Translations under genes and position numbers: made by a program | Shown here: positions 25,998-34,652 of the stretch, in pieces | Layout: each line of letters begins with the position of its first letter | Numbering within the stretch: the stretch's first letter is position 1 | NCBI GenBank assembly: GCA_031425525.1 | Contig: JANPJM010000050.1 | Span: 1 to 64,000 of the forward strand | DNA from: JANNMJ01 sp031425525 | GTDB taxonomy: Bacteria > Bacteroidota > Bacteroidia > Cytophagales > Hymenobacteraceae | Direction: 5' to 3' | Length of the DNA stretch: 64,000 nt | Notes under the pieces: model-generated | Databases searched by the model: none | What the model saw: only the letters and a program-made list of their open reading frames with translations | What the model was told of the DNA's origin: nothing

Positions 25998-26702
25998 ATG
26001 CTGGATTTCTCTCGTTATTTCGAAAATCCGTTCGATGACGTGCGCATCATCGACGCGCGGCTGCTCAATTTTATCGACGATCACATCGAGCGCCTCAAGG
26101 CGCGCAATGCGGACGGCGAATTCGATGCTCTTATTGCTGAATTGACTGCCCGTCGCGATGCCCTCCGCGCCGATCAGGTAACGGAAGATGTGGCCCGCTC
26201 GCGGCGCATCGGTAAAACGTCGTCGGTCGATGCGTTGGTCGTGCTATTCAAAGAGGATGTCCGTCGCCATGAAGGCACGTTGAGAGGTTTGTTTGAGGAA
26301 GATTCAGAAACGTATCTCTCCTTTTTTCCGCAGGGTTTGAGCGAGTATACCGCCATTAGCCGGCCCGAAGCGCCCGTTTTGTTTGCCCGCTGGCGCGACC
26401 TCACCGCCGGCCTCGCCGGGCTGCTACCCCCAGCTCTCGTAACGCTTTTCAAGGAATACGCCACCCAATATGCTACCGTTCGGCAGGCGCAGCAGCAGGA
26501 GCAAGGACAAGTGACTGCTGCCGATACCGCCGCCCTCGACGCCCGCACCCGCGCCGAGCTGGCGCTCGTGAAGGGGATGCACAAAATCGGCGAGCGCTTC
26601 CCCGGCCAAGCGGAGGAGTGTGCGGCTTTTTTCAACCAAAGCTTGTTGCTGCCGCAAACCAAGAAAGGCGGGCTGCCCGAGACCGATCAGCCGGCGGGGT
26701 AA
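25998..26702 (+). CDS. Hypothetical helical protein
   Basis: A cytoplasmic protein of 234 residues without signal peptide or TM segment; no family is recognised. It is largely helical and charged (NFIDDHIERLKARN, DALIAELTARRDALRADQ, LVTLFKEYATQYATVRQAQQQ), with a central aromatic stretch (EDSETYLSFFPQGLSEY). The ATG at 25998 is preferred to earlier in-frame starts, which lie in the tandem-repeat region. TACTTACCTTG about 50 nt upstream may contain a -7 box. It is the last GC-rich gene before the AT-rich ATPase island, and nothing links the two except adjacency and shared strand. Confidence 0.7.
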   Translation: MLDFSRYFENPFDDVRIIDARLLNFIDDHIERLKARNADGEFDALIAELTARRDALRADQVTEDVARSRRIGKTSSVDALVVLFKEDVRRHEGTLRGLFEEDSETYLSFFPQGLSEYTAISRPEAPVLFARWRDLTAGLAGLLPPALVTLFKEYATQYATVRQAQQQEQGQVTAADTAALDARTRAELALVKGMHKIGERFPGQAEECAAFFNQSLLLPQTKKGGLPETDQPAG

Positions 26703-26758
26703 AGTATAAGGATATGGCCCGGCAGGTGCCGAGCAACATATCTACTTACTTGGAGCTG

Positions 26759-26827
26759 CTAACAAAACCCTTCTGTGGAGCCGATCCTATGCAGTGGGAG
26801 CAACTGCATAGAAGGGATTTGTTAGCA
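26759..26827. repeat. Imperfect inverted repeat at the left edge of the AT-rich island
   Basis: GCTAACAAAACCCTTCTGTG (26759-26778) is mirrored by CATAGAAGGGATTTGTTAGC (26808-26827) with two or three mismatches. It lies where base composition drops. It could be the end of a former mobile element or a terminator for the gene at 25998. The rest of 26703-27006 shows no gene. Confidence 0.65.
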
Positions 26828-27006
26828 ACTCTTAGTATGGTCTGACATATTGACCCAATGCAACTACGTGACTAAGAGCGATTTGCTACATAAGACATTA
26901 ACTTTCGGATGTAATAATGCTTTCAGAGTCGTTTTCGATTTTCAATGTTGCAAGTACGCCACAGCGATACTAAATTTGAGGCTGGTAACTAACCCGTTAA
27001 CAGAAC

Positions 27007-28680
27007 ATGAAGAAGACGACAAAACACAACGCCAATAAAGGAGAGAATAGCAAATTTTCATTTAGTAAATATCAGACGATAGGCTCTCCGGATGCAGAGT
27101 CTGATCACAATCTCGATAAAGTTTTTATTGAAAACGGAGAACTAGAAGTGCTAGAAGACCTAGACAATGCTAAATGCATAATTACTGGCCGAACTGGAGC
27201 CGGAAAATCAGCTCTTCTTAGAGTTTTTCAGGAAAGAAATAAAACTTACACAAAACGCATTTCTCCCGAAGAAATGTCTCTTAAATATATAAGCAATTCA
27301 GACATATTAAATTATTTCAGAAACATAGGTGTTAATATTAATTTTTTCTACAAAATTCTTTGGAAGCACGTATTTGTTGTAGAAATTCTAAAGCTTTACA
27401 TGTCAGATGACAGCAAACGACGTGAAGCATTTATTGAAAAAGTCAAAAGTACCTGGAGCAAAAAGAATCCGGCTCGCGAAAAAAGCATTGCGTATCTAGA
27501 AAAATGGTCAGAGCAATTTTGGGAAAGAGCTGAATACCGGGTTAAAGAATTAGAGCAACAGGCAGGCAAAGAATTTGTCGCAGAAGCCGGATTCAATAGC
27601 GATTTTTTCAAGTTTGGGGCAAACTCGCGTGATTCTCAACACACCAAAGTCACAACAGAACTCAAAACAAAGGCAGAGAGAGTCATTAGTTCACTACAAG
27701 CAACAGAGCTTGTGGAGGTGATTAATATGATGAAAGATAATTTATTGCATACACAGCAGAGGAAATTTTATATTATCATTGACGACCTAGACAAAGAGTG
27801 GGTCTCTACCCAGATAGTATATGATTTGATAGGGGCGATGGTAGAAGTCATAAAAGAATTTCAGTTTTTCAAGTCTGTGAAGATCATCATCGCTCTCAGA
27901 GACAATTTGCATCAACTTGTATTTGCAGGCACAGAACACAGAGGAGGACAACGCGAAAAATTTGAACACCTTTACATTAATCTTTGCTGGGAATCATCTG
28001 CACTCTACAAATTATTAAACGAACGCATTAAACTTCTTTCCAATGATCAGCTTAATATAAGCAATGTATTTCCTAAATCCGAGAAGGGCCAAGTAGCTGG
28101 ATTCAGTTACATACTTGATAGGACGTTTATGAGACCGCGCGATGTGATATCATTCGTCAATAAGATAATAACCAAGTCGAATAGTAAGCACTATTTCGAA
28201 CAGACGCTGGTGAAAGCAGCAGAACCCGAGTACTCGTCTGAGCGGCTTCGCGCTATTGAAGACGAATGGTCAGAGAATTTTGGGGATATTCGGCACATAT
28301 GGCCAGCATTTGCCAACGTATACAATGGATTTAAAATGTCAAATTTCAACGAGGATCGGCTAGCAGACATATTCGTCAATTCTGATATAATTAAGCTTTT
28401 TAAAGGCGATCTTAATGATATCTTTGTTAAATGGACGACTAGTAATGCCCCAGATCATTACAAAAAAAGTTTTCTGCCAAAGTTTTTTTACCTTCTTTAC
28501 ACAATGGGGATTATCGGAATTAAAAAAAATTCAATGGAATCTGTTAAATTTTTCTATATGCTTGATTCATTCGTCATTAAGCAAGACTTTACTTCAGAAG
28601 CAAGGATATACATTCACAAAACTTTTTACCATTCACTTAAGATCATGACTAAATCTTTGGAAAATAATAACTATGATTAA
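27007..28680 (+). CDS. P-loop ATPase, Sll1717-like; AT-rich, probably acquired
   Basis: A predicted cytoplasmic ATPase of 557 residues. Walker A is GRTGAGKSAL near residues 61-70 and Walker B is FYIIIDDLDKEW near 257-268. A sensor-like IIIALRDNLHQLVF and a later FMRPRDVISFVNKII motif resemble the Sll1717-type P-loop ATPases, which are related to KAP/STAND NTPases and often found in accessory or defence regions. No TM segment, nuclease or other effector domain is evident; the C-terminal 200 residues are helical and aromatic. Codon use is strongly AT-biased (Lys AAA, Asn AAT, Ile ATT/ATA), unlike every flanking gene. No partner gene is present. Defence is a hypothesis drawn from family and composition, not seen in the sequence. 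The ATG at 27007 has no clear ribosome-binding site. Confidence 0.82.
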   Translation: MKKTTKHNANKGENSKFSFSKYQTIGSPDAESDHNLDKVFIENGELEVLEDLDNAKCIITGRTGAGKSALLRVFQERNKTYTKRISPEEMSLKYISNSDILNYFRNIGVNINFFYKILWKHVFVVEILKLYMSDDSKRREAFIEKVKSTWSKKNPAREKSIAYLEKWSEQFWERAEYRVKELEQQAGKEFVAEAGFNSDFFKFGANSRDSQHTKVTTELKTKAERVISSLQATELVEVINMMKDNLLHTQQRKFYIIIDDLDKEWVSTQIVYDLIGAMVEVIKEFQFFKSVKIIIALRDNLHQLVFAGTEHRGGQREKFEHLYINLCWESSALYKLLNERIKLLSNDQLNISNVFPKSEKGQVAGFSYILDRTFMRPRDVISFVNKIITKSNSKHYFEQTLVKAAEPEYSSERLRAIEDEWSENFGDIRHIWPAFANVYNGFKMSNFNEDRLADIFVNSDIIKLFKGDLNDIFVKWTTSNAPDHYKKSFLPKFFYLLYTMGIIGIKKNSMESVKFFYMLDSFVIKQDFTSEARIYIHKTFYHSLKIMTKSLENNNYD

Positions 28681-28685
28681 AATTT

Positions 28686-28852
28686 ACTCTGCTACTGGCA
28701 GCACTACGTAAAGCACTTTTCATTCCCCATACACAATTTCAAACCACAGATGCACGCCAGCGCCTTCCACGGCGCGTTTCGCGACGGCGAGCCCGATGCC
28801 GGAGCCGCTGAATTTGGTGGAAAAGTTGGGTACGGACACTTTCGGGCGCATC
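28686..28852 (-). pseudogene. Remnant of a histidine kinase 3' end
   Basis: The minus-strand reading gives RPKVSVPNFSTKFSGSGIG and GLAVAKRAVEGAG, the G2 box of a kinase ATPase domain, before a stop at 28720. It matches the end of the intact kinase at 29020 almost residue for residue, but the last 15 or so residues are lost and the preceding sequence is unrelated. It lies in direct orientation to the intact copy, about 170 bp from it. Confidence 0.85.
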
Positions 28853-28854
28853 CA

Positions 28855-28932
28855 CTCGCCGGCATACGCGCAGGGCTGTATCTGGTGCGTAGCGGCAAGC
28901 AATCGGCCCGGCTGGTGGTGCTGCCAGAGTAG
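28855..28932 (+). pseudogene. Remnant of a T9SS C-terminal sorting domain
   Basis: The plus-strand reading GIRAGLYLVRSGKQSARLVV, then LPE and a stop, is the last two strands of a type A T9SS sorting domain (compare GLYVVRLTAADGTATSRRLV in the gene at 163). Nothing upstream continues it. The remnant directly abuts the kinase fragment on the other strand, so two broken genes meet here. Confidence 0.6.
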
Positions 28933-29019
28933 CCATCCGCCCGCACGGGGCGAAGCCCCAGCCGGGCGATGAGCCACGTGCCCCGCAAAATCCCTTCAGA
29001 CTAAAACCTAAACACTCCC

Positions 29020-32000
29020 CTACTCCACCACCGGCAGCACGAGGTAAAACACCGTCCCCTCGCCCTCCACCGTCTCAAACCACAGCTGCCCGCCGGCGCC
29101 TTCCACGGCGCGCTTGGCTACGGCCAACCCGATGCCGGAGCCGCTGAATTTGGTGGAAAAATTGGGGACGAACACTTTGGGGCGCACCGCTTCGGGGATG
29201 CCGGTGCCGTTGTCGTGGATGCCGACGCGCACGCGCGCCGTGCCCTCGCGCTCGACGGTGGCGCGCACGTCGGGCGCGCGGTCGGCGGGGACGGCCTGCA
29301 GGGCGTTGAGGAGCAGGTTGTTGAAGGTGCGCACGAGCAGGCTGCGGTCGGCACGCACCCAGATTTCGCGCGCTACGGTGGTCATCGGCGTGTGCGTGGT
29401 GCCGGGGTGCAGATTGAGGCACTGGCGGAGTAGGCCGACCAGCTCCAGGCGTTCGGGGCGGGGCTCCGGCAGGCTCGTGAACGACGAAAACGACGAGGCG
29501 ATATCGGCGAGGGTATCGATTTGGGTGATGAGCGTTTGGGCCACCTTATCGATCAGCCCCTCCACGTTTTGGCGGCCGTCGTGAATCACGCGTTGCAGGT
29601 ATTGCAGCGAGAGTTTCATCGGCGTGAGCGGGTTTTTGATTTCGTGCGCCACCTGCCGGGCCATCTCGCGCCAAGCGGCTTCCTGGGTGCGGGCGGCCAA
29701 CTCCTGCCGGCTCGCTTCGAGCTTGCCGAGCATCTGGTTGTACTCGCCCACGAGCAGACCGATTTCGTCGGGCGATTCGTACGCCAGCCGCTCGTTCTGG
29801 CCCGTGAGAGTGGTTTGCTTGAGCTTCTGGGCCAGCAGTTTGAGCGGTGCCGTCAGTACCCGCGACGCAATGAACGCCACCAGCACGAACACGATAAACA
29901 TCAGCGTGAAGATGTTCATCATCGTCGTCACCAGCTCGGTGAGCTTGGTATCGAGCGCCTGCGCCGAGTTGAAAAACGGAATCCCGATGAACCCCGCCAC
30001 TGGGCGGGCACCCGCCGTACCTACCGCGCCCGGCGCGCCGCCGGGCGCGGCCGCCACCGGCACGGGCAGGTACAGGGCGTTGAAATCGAGTACCCCGGCG
30101 CGTTCCGGCAGCAGGGCGCGGGGCTGGCCGCGCTCGCGCAGGGCAGCCATCGCGGTGGGGTTCAGCAGCTTCGAGAGCGCGCCGGTTTCAAAGAGCAGCG
30201 GCTGCGAGGAAGTCAGCAACTGCCCGTTGGGGTCGTAGAGCAGCACATCGGTTTCGGAAAGGTCGGCGACGTCGGTGGCCAGCTCGGCGAGGGCGTCGCG
30301 ACCGGCGGCGCGGGCTTGCGCATACCGCCCGGCGCGCACCAGATTCTGCTGCACCCGTGCGCCGCGCTGCTGATACGTGTTTACCAGGTCGCGCTCGTAG
30401 CCGGAGGTACTCACCGCCACCGTGGCGCCACTGACCACCAGCAGCGGCACCAGCGTACCGAGGTTGAGCAAGACCTGAATCTTGGTCGAGAGGCTCGCTT
30501 GCAACCGCCCCGGCGTGCGCCGGCGCCCGGCCGTGCCAAGCACCAGCGCTACGCCCGCCGTGGTGGCCAGCAGGTGCAGCAGAAACAGAAAGGAGAAGTT
30601 GGAGAGTACATCGCCCGCCGTGTACGCCGCCGACGATACCACGAGCGTGGCGCCCGGCCCCGCCGCCCGGCCGACGTGGTGAAAGCCATCGGCCAGCGAC
30701 ACACCCGCGCCGAAAAACGTGGGGTTACGGAAAATGGCCGCCCTCGGCCCCCAGCCCGAATAATCGACTTCGCCCTCCGACGCCACCAGCCCCGCCGCCC
30801 CGAAAACGGCGTATGAAAACGGCCGCCCCTCGGTGCCGCCCGTGGCGGGGGCGTACTTCTGGTCGAGGAGCAGTTCGGGCACTACGCTGTAGGGGTTGAG
30901 CTTTTTGAGACTCAGTTCCAGTGCGATGGTGGGCGGGGTGACCGCGCCCGCCACCGCCGGCAACCGCACCAGCTTGACGTAGCGCCGCGCCATCAGCGAC
31001 GGCGCCCGCCCCACCAGCCACAGGCCGGGGTGTTCGGTGGGCCGCGCCGTGCGGCCTAGCCGCCGGTAGAGTTGGCTGAGGCTGCGCGTGGTATCGGGGC
31101 GGGGCGCGCCGACCTCGCGCCCGGCCGCGTCGAAGAACCGAATGTCGGTTTCGTACTGCGTGAAATAATCGCGCAGGTAGTATTTGGTGATTTTCTGCCG
31201 CGCGATGTCGGGCTGCGCGAACGGGCCGGTGAGGGCACGCGCCACCAACGGATCGGCGGCCATCTTGCCGGCTACTTCTTCCAGCAGAAACTCGCTCAAC
31301 ACGTCGTGTTCCACCAGCAGACTCGCCGCGAGCTTGCTTTCGGCGGCGTGGAGGCGGCGGTCGTAGTGACGTTTTTGGGCCAGCGCGCCCACCAGCGCCC
31401 ACAGCGCCACCACCGCAAACAGAAACACGGTCTGCGGATAACTCACGCCGCGCGCCCGCTGCCGCTCGCGCACCACCAGCACGCCCTTGGCGAAGAGCAG
31501 CGCCAGCGCCACCGCCGTAAACGCGTGCGAGCCGAGCCCGAAGGCCGCCACCCACGCCCCTATTTCGGCGGCCAGCAGCCAGCGCCACGCATTGCCCCGG
31601 TAGCGCCCAGGCAGCAAATCGGCCCCAACGGCGATGATGACATACAGCACCACGCCCGCCACCGCGCTCTGCCCCACCAGCAGCCCCGTGAGCAGCAGCT
31701 TCATCCAGGAAAGCTTGACGGTTTGGGTGATGTCGAGGTCGAGCGAGGTGTTCGCGAAGGTGTCGAGGTACAGTCCGTAGCGGTACCAGATAAGCGCCGT
31801 GAGCGCCGCCAGCATCAGCAGCGCCCCGGCCAGCCGCACCAGCGGCGGAAAACGCCGCCGCCAGAGGGTGGTGTAGCGCTCGCCATTCCGCTGAAACCAG
31901 CGCAACCCGCGCCACGCCACCACCGCCAGCAGCCCCACGTTGAGCAACTGATCGCCGAGGGAAGGCGCCCACCACGCCACGGCGTAGTACTGCGGATCGA

Positions 32001-32805
32001 AAAGCGGAATCTCGACGAGTGCAAACGGCAGATTCAGCGCCAGCAGCCCGGCGCGCAACGCGATCAGCGGCAGCAACGCCACCGCCGTAGCCGCGCCGCT
32101 GCCCCAGCGCCGCCGCACGGGCCGCGCCAGCCGGGCCCACGCCACCGTATAAAACCCCACGCCCGTGAGCAGCAGCGCCAACGGCAGCCACGTATCGGGA
32201 TCGGTGAGGCCGGCCGCGCCCACCGTATCGGGCGCGAGCGAAAACAGATACGCGCCGTCCGGGGCGCGCACTTGCGGCAGCACGGCGCGCTCGTCGATGA
32301 CGAGCCGGGGCCGCAATTGGCCGAAAATGGCTCGGTTCGGGGCGGGCGCCAGATAGCGGTTGCTGATGCCGTAACGCGTATCCAACGGCACCACCGCTAC
32401 CGCCCGCAGCCCACCGGGCACCGCGCGCGTGACCACCAGCAGCTTGCCCCGGCGTGTGTCGATGGCGCGCACGGGCACGGTTTCGGCCCCGGCATCAATT
32501 TCTGAGAGCAAGGCGTGTTCCGACCAATACACCAACGAATCGTGGCGCAGCACGTAGCACGCGGTTATTTCAGCGGCCAACGGCGCGCTGAACGGGGCGG
32601 CATCGAAGCGCTGCACGCGGGCCAGTGCGCGCTCGGCATCCTGAGCGGCCTGCCGGAGGGCAGCATAGGTCTGCACCTGCACCCGCGCCAGTTCGGTGCG
32701 CGAGGTGGCGGCAGTGGGCGCCTCGCGCCGCACGGCGGCGGCCAAGCCCCACAGCAGCGCCACCAGCGCCAACAGACCAAGTGTTTCGAGAAGGCGGGTT
32801 TTCAT
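29020..32805 (-). CDS. Large membrane histidine kinase, NtrY-like
   Basis: A sensor kinase of 1261 residues, far longer than usual. It starts with a TM segment (MKTRLLETLGLLALVALLWG) and an extracytoplasmic loop. Then comes a block of about eight to ten TM segments up to about 480, a second large periplasmic domain and a further TM segment. A HAMP region lies near 975-1030. The kinase core has the H box REMARQVAHEIKNPLTPMKL (His near 1055), N box NNLLLNALQAVP, G1 HDNGTGIPEAV and G2 FSGSGIGLAVAKRAVEGAG. H-box wording matches NtrY-type kinases that act with NtrC-type regulators, but none is adjacent; the regulator at 53678 has its own kinase. TAGCTTG 8 nt before the ATG is a likely -7 box. The ligand is unknown. 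Confidence 0.92.
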   Translation of the reverse strand: MKTRLLETLGLLALVALLWGLAAAVRREAPTAATSRTELARVQVQTYAALRQAAQDAERALARVQRFDAAPFSAPLAAEITACYVLRHDSLVYWSEHALLSEIDAGAETVPVRAIDTRRGKLLVVTRAVPGGLRAVAVVPLDTRYGISNRYLAPAPNRAIFGQLRPRLVIDERAVLPQVRAPDGAYLFSLAPDTVGAAGLTDPDTWLPLALLLTGVGFYTVAWARLARPVRRRWGSGAATAVALLPLIALRAGLLALNLPFALVEIPLFDPQYYAVAWWAPSLGDQLLNVGLLAVVAWRGLRWFQRNGERYTTLWRRRFPPLVRLAGALLMLAALTALIWYRYGLYLDTFANTSLDLDITQTVKLSWMKLLLTGLLVGQSAVAGVVLYVIIAVGADLLPGRYRGNAWRWLLAAEIGAWVAAFGLGSHAFTAVALALLFAKGVLVVRERQRARGVSYPQTVFLFAVVALWALVGALAQKRHYDRRLHAAESKLAASLLVEHDVLSEFLLEEVAGKMAADPLVARALTGPFAQPDIARQKITKYYLRDYFTQYETDIRFFDAAGREVGAPRPDTTRSLSQLYRRLGRTARPTEHPGLWLVGRAPSLMARRYVKLVRLPAVAGAVTPPTIALELSLKKLNPYSVVPELLLDQKYAPATGGTEGRPFSYAVFGAAGLVASEGEVDYSGWGPRAAIFRNPTFFGAGVSLADGFHHVGRAAGPGATLVVSSAAYTAGDVLSNFSFLFLLHLLATTAGVALVLGTAGRRRTPGRLQASLSTKIQVLLNLGTLVPLLVVSGATVAVSTSGYERDLVNTYQQRGARVQQNLVRAGRYAQARAAGRDALAELATDVADLSETDVLLYDPNGQLLTSSQPLLFETGALSKLLNPTAMAALRERGQPRALLPERAGVLDFNALYLPVPVAAAPGGAPGAVGTAGARPVAGFIGIPFFNSAQALDTKLTELVTTMMNIFTLMFIVFVLVAFIASRVLTAPLKLLAQKLKQTTLTGQNERLAYESPDEIGLLVGEYNQMLGKLEASRQELAARTQEAAWREMARQVAHEIKNPLTPMKLSLQYLQRVIHDGRQNVEGLIDKVAQTLITQIDTLADIASSFSSFTSLPEPRPERLELVGLLRQCLNLHPGTTHTPMTTVAREIWVRADRSLLVRTFNNLLLNALQAVPADRAPDVRATVEREGTARVRVGIHDNGTGIPEAVRPKVFVPNFSTKFSGSGIGLAVAKRAVEGAGGQLWFETVEGEGTVFYLVLPVVE

Positions 32806-32836
32806 CCGGGCGGCAAGCTACCGCCCCGCAACGCAA

Positions 32837-32900
32837 GTAGCGCGGACATTCTGTCCGCGTCGCGCGGGCCAAGCGAACGCGGACAGCGTGTCCGCGCTAC
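32837..32900. repeat. GTAGCGCGGA palindrome
   Basis: GTAGCGCGGACATTCTGTCC and its complement (GGACAGCGTGTCCGCGCTAC) face each other across about 24 nt. The same ends occur at 43174-43200 and 55262-55319. Lies between the kinase and DUF983 genes. Confidence 0.85.
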
Positions 32901-32903
32901 AAT

Positions 32904-33308
32904 TCAGGCGCTTTTCCGCGCCGGGTCACGCGCCGGGTCGTACGAAGTCGACCCAAACGCATACAGCATAATGGCCCGCGCATACCGAAAAAACAGCGGC
33001 GTACACACCACCATCACCCCCGCCACCACCGTCACGTAGACCCACACGGCGGGGTCGTGAAACAGGTAAAACAGCACCACGCCCACCACCGCCACCACCG
33101 CTACCGAGAACCCGAAGCTCACGTACATCGCGCCGTAGTAGAAACCGGGTTCCGGTTCGTAGGTCTGGCGGCACACCGGACAGGCGGGCGGCATTTCATC
33201 GAAGTGCCGCAGCGAGGTAGCCGGGTGCAGGAACAGCGGCCCGGCGTGGCAGCGCGGGCAGCGCAGCCGCAGCAGCGCCTGGGTGTGGGAAATGGGGAGT
33301 TCAGGCAT
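32904..33308 (-). CDS. DUF983 family membrane protein
   Basis: A small inner-membrane protein of 134 residues. Two CxxC pairs (LRCPRCHAGPLF, ACPVCRQTYEPE) form a probable zinc ribbon, followed by two TM segments (VAVVAVVGVVLFYLF and VTVVAGVMVVCTPLFF). This is the DUF983 layout; the family has no established function, though members are often found near respiratory genes. Its ATG overlaps the stop of the upstream small gene (TAATG), so the two are translationally coupled. The C-terminal tail is charged. The 33-residue zinc part would face the cytoplasm. Confidence 0.92.
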   Translation of the reverse strand: MPELPISHTQALLRLRCPRCHAGPLFLHPATSLRHFDEMPPACPVCRQTYEPEPGFYYGAMYVSFGFSVAVVAVVGVVLFYLFHDPAVWVYVTVVAGVMVVCTPLFFRYARAIMLYAFGSTSYDPARDPARKSA

Positions 33309-33598
33309 TAAATCGGTTGCAATGGGCTGCGTTTGAGCGCGGCTTGTTGGCGCATCCGGCGGCGGTTACGGTACCACATCACACCCAACGCCGTGGCGGC
33401 CAAGTAGGGCACTGCTGCCAGATACAAAATGCCCGTATTGAGCCCCTGACCCCGGTATTTGGTCAGATTGGCATTTTCGCCGCCGTTGGTGGAGGCCGTA
33501 CACAGCGAGCAGCCCTGGGCTACGGCGCGCGGGGCGGCCGGCAGCAACAGGAGCAACAGCACAACGGTGGAAGCGAGCCGGAGCAAGTAGCGTTTCAT
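33308..33598 (-). CDS. Small secreted/membrane protein with CxxC, coupled to DUF983
   Basis: A protein of 96 residues. The signal peptide (MKRYLLRLASTVVLLLLLLP to AVAQ) is followed by GCSLCTASTNGG with a CxxC pair, and then a C-terminal TM segment (ILYLAAVPYLAATALGVMW) with a positively charged tail. This fits a periplasmic domain tethered to the inner membrane. I know of no function; the CxxC could bind metal or haem or act in thiol exchange. The ATG at 33598 is preferred because it starts the signal peptide, although the frame stays open further upstream. TTTCTTTG about 60 nt upstream is a possible promoter. Confidence 0.75.
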   Translation of the reverse strand: MKRYLLRLASTVVLLLLLLPAAPRAVAQGCSLCTASTNGGENANLTKYRGQGLNTGILYLAAVPYLAATALGVMWYRNRRRMRQQAALKRSPLQPI

Positions 33599-33695
33599 AA
33601 GCCAGTAACTACTGAGGAGGGGACGAGGTTCGGGCGAAATGTGAAACGCAGAAGGCGAAGCCGCTTTTCCGGGTGCAAAGAAACGGCACCCCACT

Positions 33696-34472
33696 TTAGC
33701 AGTAGCCCAACAGCCGATAGGTGAGGTAGCCGAAGACTTCGTGAATCAGGCGGTCGTAGTTGCGCAGGGCGTCGGCGTTGGGCACCAGCACGTCGGGCGT
33801 GTAGCGGGCGGGTTCGCCGGTGAAATCGGTGGGGAAGCTGTCGGGCGCCAGGCCCGCGCGCCGGAAACACCCCGCCGCCCGCCGCATATGAAACGCCGAC
33901 GTAACGAGCAGCAGCCGCCCGTGCGGCGCCAGCGTCGGCCTTTTTTTCAGCAACTCCGCCGTAAATAAGGCGTTTTCGCGCGTATTGCGGCTCCGCGATT
34001 CCAGCGTGATGAGCGAATCGGGCACGCCGCAATCGAGCAGCACGCGCCGGAGTTGCTCGGCCTCCAAAAGCGCGCTATCGGCGTTCAGCACCGACCCAGA
34101 GCCGCCCGACACGATGATTCGGTCGATATGCCCCTCCCGCCAAAGCTGCAAGGTGTGGAGTAAGCGGTCGGCGCCGCCGGCGATATACACACGGTCGTGG
34201 GGCGGCCGGTCGGGGGCGGTAATGCCCGTGAGCAGGATGGCGGCATCGTAGTGCCCAACGCGCGGCAGGGGCACGGCCGGCATTTCCCACTGGTTCCAGA
34301 GCCAATTGGAGAGCGCTGGGTTGGCCAGTACCAGCAGCGCCACCAGCGAGGCGCGAAGCCACTGTCGCCGCCGGAGCGGGTCGGCCGCAATCAGGGCGAA
34401 GGCCAGCAGCCCGGCCAGCCACAAGGCGGGCGAAAGCAGGAAATTGAGAAGCTTGGAAAGCAGGAAGAACAT
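33696..34472 (-). CDS. YdcF/SanA-family (DUF218) membrane protein
   Basis: A protein of 258 residues with two N-terminal TM segments (LLNFLLSPALWLAGLLAF, LRASLVALLVLANPALSNWL) and a periplasmic DUF218 domain. The domain shows DAAILLTG, RIIVSGGSGSVLN, the RSRNTRENA motif and LLLVTSAFHMRRAAGCF, all typical of the ElyC/YdcF group linked to envelope integrity. The biochemical activity of this family is not settled. The ATG at 34472 is preferred over a TTG at 34481, since the CACCTTTG box ends only 6 nt before it, which suggests an almost leaderless transcript. Confidence 0.9.
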   Translation of the reverse strand: MFFLLSKLLNFLLSPALWLAGLLAFALIAADPLRRRQWLRASLVALLVLANPALSNWLWNQWEMPAVPLPRVGHYDAAILLTGITAPDRPPHDRVYIAGGADRLLHTLQLWREGHIDRIIVSGGSGSVLNADSALLEAEQLRRVLLDCGVPDSLITLESRSRNTRENALFTAELLKKRPTLAPHGRLLLVTSAFHMRRAAGCFRRAGLAPDSFPTDFTGEPARYTPDVLVPNADALRNYDRLIHEVFGYLTYRLLGYC

Positions 34473-34478
34473 CGGGCG

Positions 34479-34486
34479 CAAAGGTG
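34479..34486 (-). promoter_or_regulatory. CACCTTTG -7-like box of the YdcF gene
   Basis: On the minus strand CACCTTTG is followed by CGCCCG and then the ATG. The spacing would place the transcription start at or next to the start codon. Confidence 0.55.
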
Positions 34487-34563
34487 CGGCGCACCCGGCA
34501 ACCGCCGCCGCACCTGCACTTTTGTAGGGCCAACGGGCTAGGTGCCGAGGGAGTGAGACGGGC

Positions 34564-34643
34564 TGTAGTGCGGACTTCAGGCCGCAGTTTACCGGCTACT
34601 AACCGTCGATTTTGTCAAACTGCAGACTGAAGTCCGCCCTACG
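34564..34643. repeat. GCGGACT-family long palindrome
   Basis: GTAGTGCGGACTTCAGGCCG with CAGTTT at the left is mirrored by AAACTGCAGACTGAAGTCCG with CCCTAC at the right, around a 26-nt centre. This is the fullest copy of the family that includes 1-52 and the half copies at 3275 and 49066. It lies between the divergent YdcF and glycosyltransferase genes. Confidence 0.88.
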
Positions 34644-34652
34644 TTTTATCTT

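Noticed and set aside
28704..28988. Small protein gene on the minus strand between the ATPase and the kinase
   Set aside because: The readable part is a diverged copy of the kinase 3' end in one frame and nothing in the others. It is debris, not a gene.
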